A DNA stretch of 64,000 nucleotides from Galeopsis tetrahit (taxonomy: Eukaryota > Streptophyta > Magnoliopsida > Lamiales > Lamiaceae), in NCBI GenBank assembly GCA_963675135.1, contig OY776129.1, forward strand, positions 60,079,028 through 60,143,027. The letters run 5' to 3'. Under the pieces are notes generated by a model. That model made no database searches and had not been told where the DNA came from. It saw only the letters and a program-made list of their open reading frames with translations. Positions 1-15,082 of the stretch are shown here, piece after piece (position 1 is the stretch's first letter; each line of letters begins with the position of its first letter). The position numbers and the translations under genes were made by a program.

Positions 1-68
1 AAAAATCAATCACTAAATAGGTAGGCATGATGATTTTCTTACACAAAAAGTTTGTACCTAAAAGCCAA

Positions 69-103
<35 letters not shown>

Positions 104-3100
104 TCAACTGAAATTTAAGGAAAATATAAGCAAGTATGAATTGACATACCTTGCCATGTTGGCTGTTTGAAACTCGCAACTTCTGTGTGACAGATCCGCT
201 ACTACTTGCAGGAAGTGTATTACTGCTAGCTGGATCCAAATGCAATTGAAGAAACTGCAAATGATGCACAAAAGATTAATTAGCAGCACAGACAAGCTAA
301 GTAAAAGGCAATATCCTCAACATCTTTCTCATTTTATGCCAGAAATGGCGACAAGTATATGCATCAATATCAAGCAAAAGCAATACCACTTTATATGTAA
401 GAACATAATTAGTTTTCTGAAAAGAAAAAAAATCACAGAATTCAAATAAAATTGAAGTTACCTTGGGAACTGCAGCCTGAAAAACAAAATTTGAGTAGAT
501 ATTTTGCGACTTGTTCATAAATTGAGCCTCGATTAGTGTGGTCTGTGGGCTTCTAGGCTCCTTCGAGAAGTTGAAAGTTATTTTCAAGGAGTTGCTTTCA
601 AATGCAACAATTGATGGATATGTTGGGCCATTCGTTTCTGCAACTGAAGCAAGGGTGTTAAAATTTTGAACAGAGAACATAGTAATAACATTATACATAG
701 AAAGACGATACGCACCAGACATTGATGGGCTGGGTCCAAAACTATCCAACAAATCCATCATTGGAGAAGTAGGGGTCGAGATTTGTGCTGCCGCTGATGG
801 GGTTGCTAAGTTCCCCAGCACATCAACTGAATTTTGGTTAGGTTGAGTGGTGGATAGAATATCAAGTGGTGAAGAGATATTTTGAGGTGGAGGAGTTCCA
901 ATGGACAACAGGTCCAGCAACATGTCATTGCCGCTCTTTTGGGTCTGATTGGTTCCTGAAATGTTCAATCAACAACCAATAAATAGCTTTTAAATTTATG
1001 AGCAACAAAGGTCATATGTCATGCTGAACAATGCCCACAAAGACTAGCCTCGAAATGAGATACCAATCAACTTATATGCACCTTATCTGGTGTCTCTTAA
1101 TGTGATAACTGATAAGTAACAAAATTGTCATATTTTACCAGCAATTTGCACTAAGATCTGTCTCGTTACTTGTGCAAATAAAAACCACCAAGGAGTGAAA
1201 TAAGAGAGTGTCTAAGAAAACACATATTTTTGAAGGGGCATTTGATGAATATACTGCAAAGAGTTTCAGATAATTCTATATTGATTCACTTTTCAAGTCA
1301 AAAAGAAAACTGAACCTTGTGTAGAAACTGGGGACAAATCAACTCCAAGAAGATCCTGAAGAAAACCTCCATCTGAGGGGCCAGTGACTGGAATGTCATC
1401 TGAACTAAAATCGAGCAAATCAACGAGAGGAGCTGAAATGGGCTTGGCAACTCCATTAGGAATCTTTGGAGGAGCTCCTTGTGAAGTTGAAACTGAAGCT
1501 GGCACAGAACCAGCCCTCCTCCCACTAGAGGTTGCCTCATCGAGTACTGGCATCTTTTCCACCAAGGAAGACCTGACGAAATGCATCAAGCATCCTCACA
1601 CAACCGAAAGTGAAGAATATGTTACAAATTAGAGACCCTAACTATACCTGATGTTCCCATGCTTCTCAATAATAGAGTTGAACTCCAATGCTCGCTGTTG
1701 CAATTCAAGGACAAGGCTCCCCTTAAATTGATGGATAATGTCATTTATCCTCCTGCGACAGTTCAGAAATGTTTCGTAGCTTTATAAAGATATTAACAAA
1801 CACATGCCATCACATTATGAATTCTCAGCGGATAAGAACATGAATATACATAATTATTGTGTTTAATTGTTACTCAATGGGAAAACAGAAAAGTGAAGGA
1901 TATGGACTCTTAACCAATTAAAAAATATATACATTATATACCATAAACACAGCATGTGAATGTGGGAAAATGTATATAAGCAGTCAATGCATATCAAGTT
2001 AATAGAGGTGCAAAGGGGCTGCTTGCGCCCGAGGGGTGCAATTTTTAATTATAGAAATAAATTATACACTAAAGAATTGGATATATTCTTAATATTTTAA
2101 AAAGATTTTAAATGCGCATGTAAAAGCAAAGAGACTGACAACACATAGAAGAAAAAGAGGAAAGTAGAAAACATAGCTGTGCAACTGGGCAAGCAACAGG
2201 AAAGGTTATTGGTGGCAACAGTGGTTGGCAACCATATGTGTTTGCTCGATGGTGAAGAATCAGTCGAGATTTATAAAGTTTCTTGCCCTAATTGAATCAT
2301 TTTGTCTTCTAATGAAGGAATACCCAATGGTTAATCCCATAGTCAGACATACATTTCAGCCTTTTTTATGTCATATAACATGTTTTTGTAAAAAGAGAAC
2401 GGTACTGAAACATGCAGTATAGCTCCACATGATAGAGATCAATCTTTTGCAGTGGAGTAATGCAAACATACTTTGAACATGAAGGAAAACGACTTGATAG
2501 CTTTAACAAAGAAACCAAGCACATAGATTGAGTTGTGAGATCCGAAGAATGACGTCCAATTGCAGTTTCTACAACATCAACAGTATCAGCCTCTGTTACC
2601 TGTTCCAGAAAACAAAATTGACAAGTTGTCCACAAAAAATGAAAGCTTTGAATCAAAATTAATTAAATTTACGGTTTTGATGAATACAAGAACTAGGGGC
2701 AAAATATTTTATCGGTTAGAGCTAATTACTTAGCTCTCTGTGATCACAAAATTGCAGACTTCATTTATCAGAATTGTCGGACTTTACATCATCATTGCAA
2801 TTAACAAGGTGCTAAAAACGAGAAAAAGGTCATCTAAAGGAGTAAGCATCCGCATAAAGACTAGAGGTCCAAAGCTCTACGACATTCTTGATTGTGTACT
2901 ATTCCTTCCTCCATAAAATAAATCCAAAAACTAAATTACAATGAAAAGTTTTGTGTAGTCTACTCCAACTAAGGACCCAATGATTGAAAAGGAGCTAAAA
3001 CTTAAAAATAATTGCACCATGGCAAAGGTTTAATGGACTTGATAAGATATGAGCCGATGCTCCCCCGAAGAGGGAGAAAACTGAAGAGTTGGATAATTTA

Positions 3101-6100
3101 AGCCTTTCACTTATCCAGTTATCTTATGAGATTTTTTGCCAGATAAGACTTTCAAATCTACATTTAGTATGGCTCAAGGTCAAGTATGATACTAAAAATA
3201 AATACTCCGTAACTCATTTGCTTGGCTCCTTTGGTACAGTCATCATGAGATGTTAAATCCAATTGCTAATTGGAACATATAAGTGTGGCCGAAAAATTGA
3301 TATGAATATTAAGAATATTTTGGAAGCATAAACTTACAGTTAAAGGGTCCTCTCCATCAAGCATTCCTGCATTACTAACCAATAGCTCCCCATATTCCCC
3401 AATACACCAAACAGCTACTCGAACAAGAGTTTCCTGACAGAGAAATTGCACAATTTCAAGAGAAATGGTGTGAAAATGCAATATACAATTATCAAGATTA
3501 TGGGAAGACTCATCCTCCCTCAGCTAGAGTATACCTGTTCAACTGCTGTTTGCACAGCCTTGTATAGCGATCTTACAGTATAACCATGGAGGTTAGGAGC
3601 ATTAGTGATTACAACAATAAGGGCATGCCACACATCATCCTTCACAAAATTTCCAGCCTGCATAACATGCCACAACTCTCAATTTTCAAATGGACAACGT
3701 CGTTGATGATACATAATTGACATCAGAATACCTTAACAGTGTCATGGGAAATAAGTAACAAGATAAAACATGTGATATAAATGTACAGTTAATTGAAACA
3801 TGTAAGAATGATAACTCCATGGTAAAAAAAATCCCAATTAAAATTTTATACAGCATCTACATTTTCCAAGAGACGTAAGTCTTTTTTATGCAGCTAAAGC
3901 CCCAAAAGTGTTGAACTTGAACATATTTTGAAGCCAAAATCCATAATCATTAAATAAGAAGTGTATGACTATGCACCTTGATTTGTATATGATTATATAA
4001 CATGCATTCACTATATCTTTTCACTGCCATATGAATTTTATCTATCTAGATCTTGTAAAGGTCATGCTCATAAATTCTATGTCACGGTAACTAGCTTACT
4101 GTTAGCAATAAAGATTAGGATGTTTCCGTTTCCTATTAGATTTAGGGTTTGTTTGAATCTAGGTCTAGGATCAGTAGCGATCAGGTTAGGAAATTTGAGA
4201 TTTGTTTAGATCTTCAAGCCCGTGGGCTGGGATCTCTCTCTACCTCTATTTATTATTTACGTCCATCTAGGATTAGGATTAGTTTAGGGATTGAATCTGG
4301 AATTTTGCCCTAGGGCTTGGGCAGATTGAATGCAATCTGTGGACGATTTATTTTATTTTATTCTGTTTTTATTTTATCTTAGTGTTTCCCCTTTACTCTA
4401 TCAACTAAATTTCTACCTTTATGTATCTTGGAAATTATGAATTCATAAATAGACAATGTAGGTACATGGAATAATAAGTACAACTTTATTTGTCAAAAAA
4501 TCTAGAAGAAACTCTATAGTCAAGTGCTAAAAGCTACCCTACTAAAAAGTATATTAGCCATACCTCTGATAGCACCTTGAGCATCTGATCAATGTACCAT
4601 ATTTTCTCGGGGGAAAACCTGGAGCACCACACAGCAGAAGATATAAAACTATCGAGAACTGCAATAAACTAGCAAGATGTTTAATTATTGAAGTTTAACA
4701 TGGTTAAATGATTGTATTGAGGTTCAATATATCCAATGAATGCTTAAGTGATAAGGGTCCACAGAAAACCAATGAGAAGGAAGTGAACGGATTCCTAATA
4801 AGCAATAGAGATAAAGATTTGACATGCAGAGAGATTTCCCGAGCGGGAGAGAAAAAGAATAGGTCTCTAGTATGGAAACAGATAAATTAACTTTTAAATG
4901 CCTGATTTTTAACTATCATTTTTTTCCAAAAACAAGACTGCAAAAGTTCTAATTGCTTCTCAGGATAAACGAAATCTAACAATGAAAATAAATTCAGCTT
5001 GGATTAAAACATAAATGTACAATCAGTTGAATTCAAGACACCAGTTAGCTATATTAAAGAATTATGAGCTTCTAAAAAATAGTAGGCACTCATTTCACTA
5101 TTCGAGTACACCAAACATCAATGTTCATATGCGCATTCAATACAGATTATTAGATCAGGGATGAAGACCAAAAGTTCTATAATTATTTAACTTACTTCTC
5201 CACAATAGAACAAATTTTTGCAGTGAGGTCTTCCTTAAATTCAGGGTCACTCACTTCAAGATAGTCAACAAGCTCCTTCGTCAATGACTTCACGTTTTTT
5301 TCATTTACCAGAAGATAAACAAGCTCAAGGGCCCTCTTACGAATTGAAGCATCTGAATCCTGACATCAAATAAAGCATCCATAGGTTGCTAATATTGTAC
5401 TGTGAATATGTTCTACAATATCAAGTTTGAGCAGATATTGGGAAAAGGAAAGAGAAATTTCTTAGAAAAACATATTTTGGGGTTTAAATCAGAAAACCTA
5501 CAGAGAACAAGAAGGAAGTTAAAACAATTATTACACCTGAAGATTGCAAAATTATTTTAGTGTTTCAAAGATGGGTTGACTTATGAATGTGAAAGGCTAC
5601 AAGTCTACACGACTACACCCACTATCCAACCAAGCCAATACCAATTTTTCACCAAATAACTAAAATCTAGAAGAATTAATGAAAAGTTTAAGGGAAAAAG
5701 TGCATAGGAACTTCTAACAAGTTGGTGCCATATTTCGCAACAATGAAACCATACAATCAAGAGAAAATTTGGAAAGAAAATAAAACTAAATAATTTTAAA
5801 AAATATGTGTATATAAGTGGTTTCATCACACCTTCACGCATTCCAGAATTGTGACCCGATGCCTCTGCACAGCTTGACTATCTAAGGAAATAGCTTTCAT
5901 CAGCATGTTCAATGCGACATATCTGAAATCATATCTTCTAACTTCATCAGACACGATAAAGAAAACTCTTGTATATTAATACAAGTATTATGATTCATAA
6001 AGAAGAAGTTCCTTAAATATGTATAACATAGTAAAAGATACGAGTCGCACACAGAATTATAGATTCAACTATACTAACTGGGCTTTTGGACAGTCAAATG

Positions 6101-9100
6101 ACTAGATTGTAGGGTGCAACTTCAGCCTGATCTAACTAGCTTGAGAGTTTAAATTTCATTCCAAAGTTTAAAATAAAAATGTCTCGGAAAACATCAGTTT
6201 AACCAGAACTATTTTTGAAATAAGTAACATTCAATGGAGCACAAGATTTTGATAAATATGACCAATTTTATTCATATTCCAGGAAATGTAAATTCAGCAA
6301 ATAGATGATATTCCTGACAAATAACACGAAGTGTCAAAATAAGTGAATGAAGATAACCTGATATTGTTGTCACGGCTGGATAAAAATCTCCCCAAAATAT
6401 TGACAGCAAGTACCCTTAACCCTCCATTATCCTCAATGCTCATTATTGTAGCAACACATTCATATAAGATAGCATTCCCAGCATTTTTGTTTGACTCGGT
6501 TTTGGTTGCCACCTACATTATTTAAAGAAAGTGAAACTTTGTAACTGCAAAGAGAGTATCTCTTGTATTGTATGGCACCAAATCAATAATTCAAGCATCA
6601 GTATCACCAAGTTTCGTTTTATAATCAATGTGAACAGTTCCAAGATTAATAGCAAATGAACTCATTCTCTTCTCTAGTTCTACTCTTTTGAATTGCCAGA
6701 GAGGAGGTGGATGACAAGGTGCTAAGGGATGCACTAAAATCGTAATCTTTATGGACAAGTCATAATGCATCAAATTATATGCCAGTTGCCTCAGCCAAGC
6801 AGTGGCAGCAATACCTCAACTTCATTACCTTAGATCAATGCAGTGAATCAAACCCTATTTTAAATCATAGACTTTCTGACTCAATTAAATAGTTGTAAAA
6901 ATATAGTAAGAAAGAACTCGTCTAGAAGCAAGGTAGTCAAAAGCACAAGGAACACAAAAAAGGGTCCATTATCCTTAGGTACACACATATGACAAATAGC
7001 CATGATATTTTCCAGCAACATGCATTAAAGTTGGTGGTTATTAAAGAGAAATTTCCAGTGTTATCTGAAGTTATAGAGAGCGGAAGTTGCTTAGGAAATG
7101 ACAAGTTACCTGGGCAAGGATATCGTTCATGGTATCACTAGCATCAGCATCACCTTGGCCTAACACGCACAAAAGTTTGAGCAATCTTACATGAAGAAAC
7201 GGATCTGCAATCCCAGAAACATCATACTCGGGTAAATATGCACTGTTTGAAAGATCCTTTAGAACTTTGACCAAGCCATCTATGGATTTCTACAATCACA
7301 GAAAAAAAAAATTTTGCTAAGTTGGCAGCTTCATCGTATGTTTACTTCTATTGACTATATCTCCGAAACATGCATATAGTTGACTTTGGAAATTACCTTT
7401 TTTAAATACTCAAGAGCCTCATTGCTGACTTTACACAAATCAGTACAGAGCTGAACTCCTGTTACTAAAACTCCATGGTGTTTTTCCTTCAGTAAGGCAG
7501 CTGCAGGATTTATAAAGTTTTCTGCCAGGTCTGGTACTTTCTTTATTATCCTTATAGTGCATAATGCTGCCTATATTGCCCAGAAAGTTTTGTTATTATG
7601 GCATGTTTCAGGACTTCCTTAACTAACATGAAAACATGAATTATGAGACCATGTCATTTTCTGATCTGTTAATGTATTGAACAAGCGTACATGTATATTT
7701 GCTCTCTTAAAAACTAATGAAACCAGAATCTTCGTTGATGTATAGATAAATGGTACCGTTAGAAATCAAAACTGATCTTGAACTTGAAGCATGAATACAA
7801 ATAGAAAAGTACTCTTCATTGATAAGTGCACACATACTGAATACAGAGAAATTATGCAATTCCGTCAAATATGTCCTTTACTTATCTTCTCAGTTCTCAT
7901 AAAGTTAATTAATTTTCAAATGACCAAAAAAATGTAGGAAGAAGCTTGGAAAATGTCCTTAATCTTCCATATATAATTCAACCATTTAAAGTACTCTAGA
8001 AACACCCGCCATAACTTATAAAAACTCAAACCGTTCCAACAGAAGAAAGAATATTTGAGAGAATATGATACAATAATTCAGCAACACCACACAAGTTAAA
8101 TGAAAACAGTACTTGAACGGCACGACCTTTTGATACCCGATAGAAGTATCAGAGCACATCTACTGTATAATGACAAACAGGAAAAAAAGCTGGCTATCTC
8201 ATTGAATGTTATCATTTCACTATCCACTGAATATTTTCATGTAAAGTAATTTATAAAATGACTTTCAGCTTCCAATCGCATACATAACATAAGTGTATAC
8301 TACACATACTCTTATTGGCAAGGAAAGACTTACTTTTTTACGTATATTAGGATCTCTGAATTGAAGCAATCGTTCAACATCTGGAGCAAGATCACGAGCC
8401 ATTTCTGCAGAACAAATATTTCCCAAGGCACAGAGAGCAAGTCCAACAATATACTGGTTGGTGTGATTTAGATCTCTGTAAAACAAGTTAAGGTATCCAA
8501 ATGCAATTAATTACCATCAGCCAGGCATTCAATATAACATAAAATGACGGGAGGGTAATTTTGAGATTTCTCTTATAGTGGATTTGGGTGATCAAAAGGA
8601 AGTAATTTTGTCAAACAGGACACACATAAAAAAAAAAAATCAAGCTTAGAATGGATACTGTTTTATTGAATTGGTGACAAGCATCAGAACTTCCTGTCTT
8701 TCATCAAGAAGCAACATAAGGCCAAGATATCCAATTCTCTTCTCTGGAAATCCAGGCGATGCAATTAACTTCAGGCACTCCATTTGACCAAAATGAGTAG
8801 GGTAACCAAGCATGTGAATGAACATGAGTTTCGCCAAATTGCGATGACTATAATCTTGGTCATTTTCACTAATTGAGGCTCGAATCGCAGCACATTCTTT
8901 TCTTACAACAGCACGCTCCTCAGCTGCAGTCTTGCTAGCACGTATAGCCCTAATCATGTCCCTGCAAGAAAATAGTCAGCTTTAGTGACATTTTCGTAAC
9001 CAAGATTCAAATATCATGACAGAAACAGCTCTAATGAAAGAGACAGCAGAGGGCTACAGTAACCACAAGGTTAAATGAAGTTGTGACGAGATGGAAGCTA

Positions 9101-9643
9101 CTACTTGTTATACCCAACAACCAATGCTTTAACAAACTGAGAGATTCACTTAAGTTCCACAAGTCATATAGTATGAACCTTCACCAATCAGGACCAACTT
9201 TACCAGTGGCTCTTTCAATAATAAGTACTGATTTTAGTTTAACATATTAGATTTCCAAACTGCCTAAGTTGATTTCAGAATCCAATTAAAGAGGAATATG
9301 ACGACCTACTAGAGCAATGAGCCACCAATGATTACGAACAAATGGTCTTTTCTTAAAATATAAATGCAACTAAGTACTATCATATATACATTGCCAATGT
9401 GTTTTCATCATCTTATTGAACAATGCATTCATACACTAATAGATTATCGTCCATCGCCTAATTAATCAAACTTCACTACACTAACATATTAGCAATACCA
9501 ACTCACCTAAAATTACATTCAAATGCAACGAAAACCCAAAACTCATTTGCTAAAATCAAAATTAGCAAGCAAAATCATCTCACACACAATCAACTAACAG
9601 TATATACTTACCTCAACCGGGTGCCGGAGGAAAAGGGATTCAT
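1..9643 (-). CDS. AP1G: AP-1 complex subunit gamma (gamma-adaptin), 3' end beyond the left edge
   Basis: Large subunit of the AP-1 clathrin adaptor, which sorts cargo at the trans-Golgi network/early endosome. Seventeen coding exons are in phase: 9612-9643, 8659-8961, 8334-8475, 7397-7570, 7110-7289, 6358-6512, 5832-5922, 5196-5359, 4564-4618, 3535-3657, 3338-3433, 2472-2599, 1648-1752, 1316-1572, 716-955, 462-637, 150-254. All introns have GT-AG ends. The 842 visible codons begin MNPFSSGTRLRD, then the helical adaptin trunk (for example HMLGYPTHFGQMECLKLIAS, ALCALGNICSAEMARDLAP, GQGDADASDTMNDILAQV), a hinge with LVDLLDF and LQDLLGVDL type clathrin-box-like repeats (exons 14-15), and the gamma-ear domain ending ...VTQKLRVSNSQHGK at 150. 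By comparison with plant gamma-adaptins, about 30 C-terminal residues lie left of base 1. Identity is very sure; which paralogue is not. Confidence 0.96.
70..99. repeat. (GA)n microsatellite
   Basis: About fifteen GA units inside the last visible intron of the gamma-adaptin gene. On the coding strand this is a CT tract, so it may act as part of a polypyrimidine stretch, but nothing else supports a function. Confidence 0.85.
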
Positions 9644-11881
9644 GATTGGGTCTGTTGGAAAGCTCCGAGATATCTATACCAGATCCAGCTGCGATTACAA
9701 TTGAATCTTCCTCAAATAACAACTCAACTGCTCCAGAAGAATTATTAAATAGATGAGATCACAGGGGGAAAAACGGGCAAAACAGAGATCTGCAAAGGAT
9801 TAACAACACACTCGGGAATATCCAAAATTTGGATCTACAACTTGAAAAGATTGGGGAAAGGTATGCTTGATTAAGAGTAATGTTGAACCAACAAATGATG
9901 ATCAATTTGGGTGGAAGAAACTCTTGTGTGTGTACACAATTGTATTGAAAGAGAAGCGAAATTTAGAAAATGCGCACTGGGAATTTTCCGCGGGAGGAAT
10001 TATCGTATGTGGTGCGGTGTTGGAACTTGGATGCGATTGTCTGATCTGATTGGGCTCTCCTCTCTCATGAACGAAATTGAAGATGATGAGATCATGTGAA
10101 TATGGCCATACTTGAACCCCAATAATTAATGAGTACACTTTTTTAAAAAAAATACTCCATACTTATCCGAATAACTTGTTTGGTTTGTCCGACACACTTT
10201 TTAAGAAAATGTGATTTAGTGATTTGTGATATAAAATAAATTAGGGGTATTTTAGATAATTTAGCTAGATGTAAAGTAGATTTGGTGAGTTGTAAAGTAA
10301 ATGTTTATAAAAAAAGAAGTGTCAATTTTAAAAATAAAATGATATTGAACGGGTATTAACTTTGTGGTGTATTTTTATATTAAAAGTGTGCAAGTAATAT
10401 TAGAAGGTCTAATAAAAAAAGTGGACAAGTAATCATGATGATAAAAGTATTACTTCAAAACAGGTATGAAATGTCTGAACTATCCTTTACTCATTTTTCA
10501 CTCAAATCACTTTAGTAATAAGTACACATACGTACAATTTGTCGACCAAAGAGAAAAACTTAGAAAAGTTAGAACAAATGAAAGGTTTGTGACTTGCGAT
10601 CTTGGTTCCGTTGTCAAAGTTTGTTGTTGTTGATTGGATATTGCAGCAATAACATGACTGTAAAAAGGGATAAATTGGAGTCAAAGTTTTACTATTTTTT
10701 AAATTAAAAAAATGAAAGTACACAAGAATTTCGAGAGAGAAAAAAATGAAAGTAGACAAGATTCGACGAGTCGAAATATATGAAAGGAATTCGAAAAAAA
10801 CAAATGAAAATGGACAAGAATTTCGAGAAAAAAAAAAAGGATGAAAGTACACTAATGGGTACTACACGAAAGGAGTTCAACTTGACTATGTCGACTAGAA
10901 AAAAGATTTTGTTAATAGGATAATTTAATGGGCTTTGCTTTGTCCATTAGACTAAAAAATAAAATAAAGTGTCTTCAATTTTATTAACTTGAAATTCGGA
11001 CTTTTTTCGTTCACCAATCCTAATACTTTATCATAATTATTTATATATACTATTATACATAAAAAATAAATAAATAAATAATTAGATGGTGATAGTATAT
11101 ATGAATAACAATAATAATTTGTATACATAATAGTAACACTAAAAAAAAGTAACGTGAAATTAAATTTATATTTTGACAAAAGAAAGAAATTTTCTAGCAC
11201 CATTTTTTTGTAAAGTGGAATTTTCTAGCATCATTGGAGCTACTTTTTCTTTTAATAACTTGAACAAAGACATGGTGTGGATGTGAATTAGTGTGAGATG
11301 AGGGAGATAGCAAAATACGAGTCGAAATTTGAATATATTTTTTTTTTATTAATTTAAGAATTTGTAAATTGGCGTTTAAGTAACAGATTTTTTGATGAGG
11401 TGAATTAGAGTGAAAATTATGGTTATATATGATAGTGCTTTGCTTTAATATTGAAAATAGTGGGGTGGGGGGAAGTGAAATAATTGAAGATATATGATTT
11501 TATGAGAGGATTGTTGAAAAACAAAATAGTAATAGTATTTTTAAAATTTCATTGACCACCAAAATTATTATACATTCATTCTTATTTGAGAATTATTACT
11601 CACACGTACCTTAAACTTTTGACAATTGAGTTTGATTAGTTTTTTTAAAAAATAAGATTCGGCATGTGTTAACTCATCTTTTCACATGTATACATCGTTT
11701 TAATAACAGAGTTCATTCAATATTTACATACTTGAATAGACAATTGTTATTTTAAACTATGTCACACACACATGTAAATATGTAATCACCTACCATTCAC
11801 ATGTAAAAACTTATCTATTTATTCTTACAATTACAAAACATTTACATAACAAAATAAAATAAAAGTAAAGTAAAGCAAAGA
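9644..11881. other. intergenic region between gamma-adaptin promoter and KUP 3' end
   Basis: The first few hundred bases (to about 10100) must hold the 5' UTR and promoter of the minus-strand gamma-adaptin gene. The rest is AT-rich. I see no credible coding region; the short open frames here have no recognisable motif. Confidence 0.6.
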
Positions 11882-14800
11882 TCAAATATGGTACACCATT
11901 CCCACTTCTAAAGTTGAAGCATGAGGCACAGTCAAAGCGTAGGTTGGAGCCCTACAATTCCTTCTCAAAAAATCATAACCTAAATTTATCACCATCCTCT
12001 TGATCAAACTTGACCCTTTCTTTGCTCTCACATATGAATGTCCAAGAATGTAGGCTATCCCGGCCTCCCTCGCCTCCATTAAATCCCGTAACTCGTCTCG
12101 TGTATCTTTGTCGATCTTATGGCTCTCAGGAATAACGAAACGAACTCGTTTCCTCATCTTTTTAATCGGCGGCGACACTATTTCTCTGTGTTCTGACGTG
12201 CTAGCCGATTCTAGGATTGCTCCATCTTCCTCGGAAAACTGAACCCCATCCAGACGAGTCGAGGGTGTTCCAACCACAACCATTCGCTTTTCGGCTTCCT
12301 TTACATAATCTTGGCGTTCATCATCTAAACCTACATTTTTTCCACTCCTTATAAACTCAGCTATACTACAAACTAGATCACTCTCAAACTCCGAATCATC
12401 CTTATGAGCATCGCGATAGCCATAACGCACAATGCATCTATACATTCGGTGTTCTCTAGGACCGATATGTCCGACAAGAAAGCGTTCTTCGTGCTTAACA
12501 TGTGGAACGGGAACCGATTTAACACAAAGGAAAACGAGCACCTGGTGAAAGGCGGGAAGGTTGGTGACAAAATGAGAGAAGATTGCTGGAATTCCAGTGA
12601 CGAGCTCAGTGTGTATGAGACCAATGCCACCAACACGTACAATGCCCAAGTCAAGAAGCCAATCGACCGGGACCTTATTATGGACATCAAACTCGTAGGT
12701 TTTCAATGTTCCGTAGTGCCAAACACACATCACTATGATGAAGAAGATTGATACAGCTATCGGGACCCATGCCCCTTCTAGAAATTTGATTAGAGAAGCA
12801 GAGAAATAAAGGGCTTCGATCGTCCCAAAGAATAGAACGAAGAGAAGTGCTAGGAGGACATTCTGGTGCCAGCATAAAACCATAACTAGAGACATCAGAC
12901 AAGTTGTCACTAGCATCACAGTTATAACCGCTAGACCTGAATTTTTACAGAAGAAATATTTTTAGCTAACAGGAAAATTAATTAATTAAACAGATTGAGT
13001 AAAAGTGTCTTACCCGATGCATTCCCCAAACGTCTGGTGTCTCGAAAACCAATAGTGACAGCCAAACATAGGATCATCAAAATCCAGTTGATTTCAGGGA
13101 TGTAAATCTGGCCATGGTATTTTGATGATGTGTGGACTATTTTGACTCTTGGAAAGCAGCCTAGTGCAGAGCATTGCTTTATGATAGAAAAAGTTCCGGT
13201 AATAATGGCTTGGCTTCCGACCACTGCTGCAAGGATCGCGATTGCCAGAACTGGCCATCTTAATTTTTCTGACAACCCAATACAATACTATATCAGAATT
13301 ATGATTATTATAACTTGTAATTGAAATAGGTCCTCCAGTTCAAGATTATTACCGGGTACAGAGACGTAAAATCCGACCTGGTTTTGAATATCGTGATGCT
13401 GAGAAAGATAAGCAGCTTGGCCCATGTATGCGAGGATCAGAGACGGATAAACAAAAGATGTGAAAGCTATCTACAAATCCATCAGAGAACCATTTTAGTA
13501 AAAAAAAAACAACATTTAGTCTCACAAAAAACACTTGATTTGTCACAAAAGAGTGATGAGAAGCACTCATTGAAGATACTCATACTAACTATATCGTTTA
13601 AGACACCAAATAAATTAACTCGAAATCAGGTAAAGAGTAACCGCACCTTTATTGAAAGCTGGGAAAAGTGCCCAAGATCAGCAAACATAGCTTCGGAACC
13701 TGCAAAAATTCGGCTACATGTTAGACAGAATATTGTGAAGCTGACGAAGAGAGAGAGAGAGAGTATTATTTGCCTGTTATGCAGAGTAGAGTCCCTCCCA
13801 AGGACATCCAACCTTCTCTTTGAGTTTTCTTAAGAAATCTGTATATGTAGTATGGAGATAGAGCTTGATACACATGAGGATTCCATCGGAATATATTATA
13901 CATACCGATAGCGCTGATGCATAAAAGCCATATTATGACGACAGGTGCAAACAAGAATCCGACCCTATGGGTGCCGTAATGTTGAAGGGCAAACAAGGCT
14001 ATCAGTATGATACAAGCGACCGGCACTTCTACATCTGCAACATTATTATTGCATCAACCACATTTCACACCCAAATAATATCCACAAACCATAAATAAAA
14101 GAAAATACAACTATAAGAGACTGTACAATTCAAGCAATTTTCAGAATTAAAAACAATTGAAGGAAACCATATTCTAAACAACTTAACAATTCAACAGAAC
14201 ACCACAAACATCAATTTAAGCTATCTACTAAGAGTTTATCCCATTAACTTTCATCTTTCTTGGATAATATTACTACATATTATGGAGCTGAAAAGTGAGA
14301 ATCTTACATAGGTGCTGCTTCTTTTCCATGGCAAGTTCTAGGCCAGAAACTGCGGAAAAAACTGCGAAAAAGGCGTATTAACCAAATGAATAGAAATCAA
14401 CCTAATCTTGAAAAACATTAACATCCACCATACCTGAAATTGCAGGGGTCAAAATTCCATCTCCAATCACCATACAAGCACCAAGCAAAGCCAACACAAG
14501 CAAGAACCTCTGCAACACTCTGTATGTCTCCAGAGTGGACTTTAGTCTCCCTCGAAAAGTCAAAGGAGCAGGGCTTGTGATATCCTTCTTGTAATCTGAC
14601 AAATCCTCATCAGCTAACTGGAAACTGGGCAATGCATTGACTTTGGCATGTCTGCACAGGAGTGAGTACAATGCAAATGTGCCTCCTTCGCCATTATCAT
14701 CAGCTCTCAGCACAATAAATACATATTTCAAAAGAGGAATTAGAGTCAATGTCCAAAACACAAGTGATAGAACTCCATAGATTTCCTCATTTGTGTCTGA

Positions 14801-15082
14801 ATGCTCAATGTCTTCGGAAAAGGTACTCTTGTATACATACAATGGAGATATACTTAAATCCCCGTATACAACCCCCAAACTCTGGTACGCAAGTGTTAGA
14901 ATTGTTCTCCAAGACTCTCTCTGCACACTCCAACAAAACACACAATTAAAAACAACCCTATATACATTCACACGCACATATATAGCCTTAATAAAGAACA
15001 TCACACACATAATCACAGGGAAAAGGGGGAAAAAAAAACTAACCTTTAATAGATTCTGATGAGCCCCAGTTTCAAGATCCAT
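11882..15082 (-). CDS. KUP/HAK/KT family potassium transporter (cluster II, KUP2/KUP3/KUP4-like)
   Basis: Membrane K+ uptake carrier. Eight exons join in phase to 773 aa, the usual length: 15044-15082, 14434-14920, 14308-14361, 13774-14034, 13647-13699, 13353-13470, 13014-13268, 11882-12936. Family signatures are RESWRTILTLAYQSLGVVYG with DLSISPLYVYKSTF near the N-terminus, GDGILTPAIS, GTHRVGFLFAP, LCITGSEAMFADLGHF, QIYIPEINWILM and NASGLAV. About twelve hydrophobic segments are followed by a hydrophilic tail ending ILGHSYVRAKKGSSLIKR...EVGMVYHI. The exon 3 acceptor was chosen at 14361 because it restores the conserved VFSAVSGLEL; a second AG ten bases downstream would break it. The intron after exon 4 starts with GC (13772-13773). 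Likely plasma-membrane or tonoplast; the exact paralogue is uncertain. Confidence 0.95.

Noticed and set aside
4110..4410. Possible solo LTR in a gamma-adaptin intron (sequence starting TGTTAGCAATAAAG)
   Set aside because: The composition differs from the surrounding intron, but I could not find matching ends plus a target-site duplication.
9867..10138. Short open frames upstream of gamma-adaptin as small genes
   Set aside because: They overlap each other on both strands within the promoter region and show no recognisable domain.
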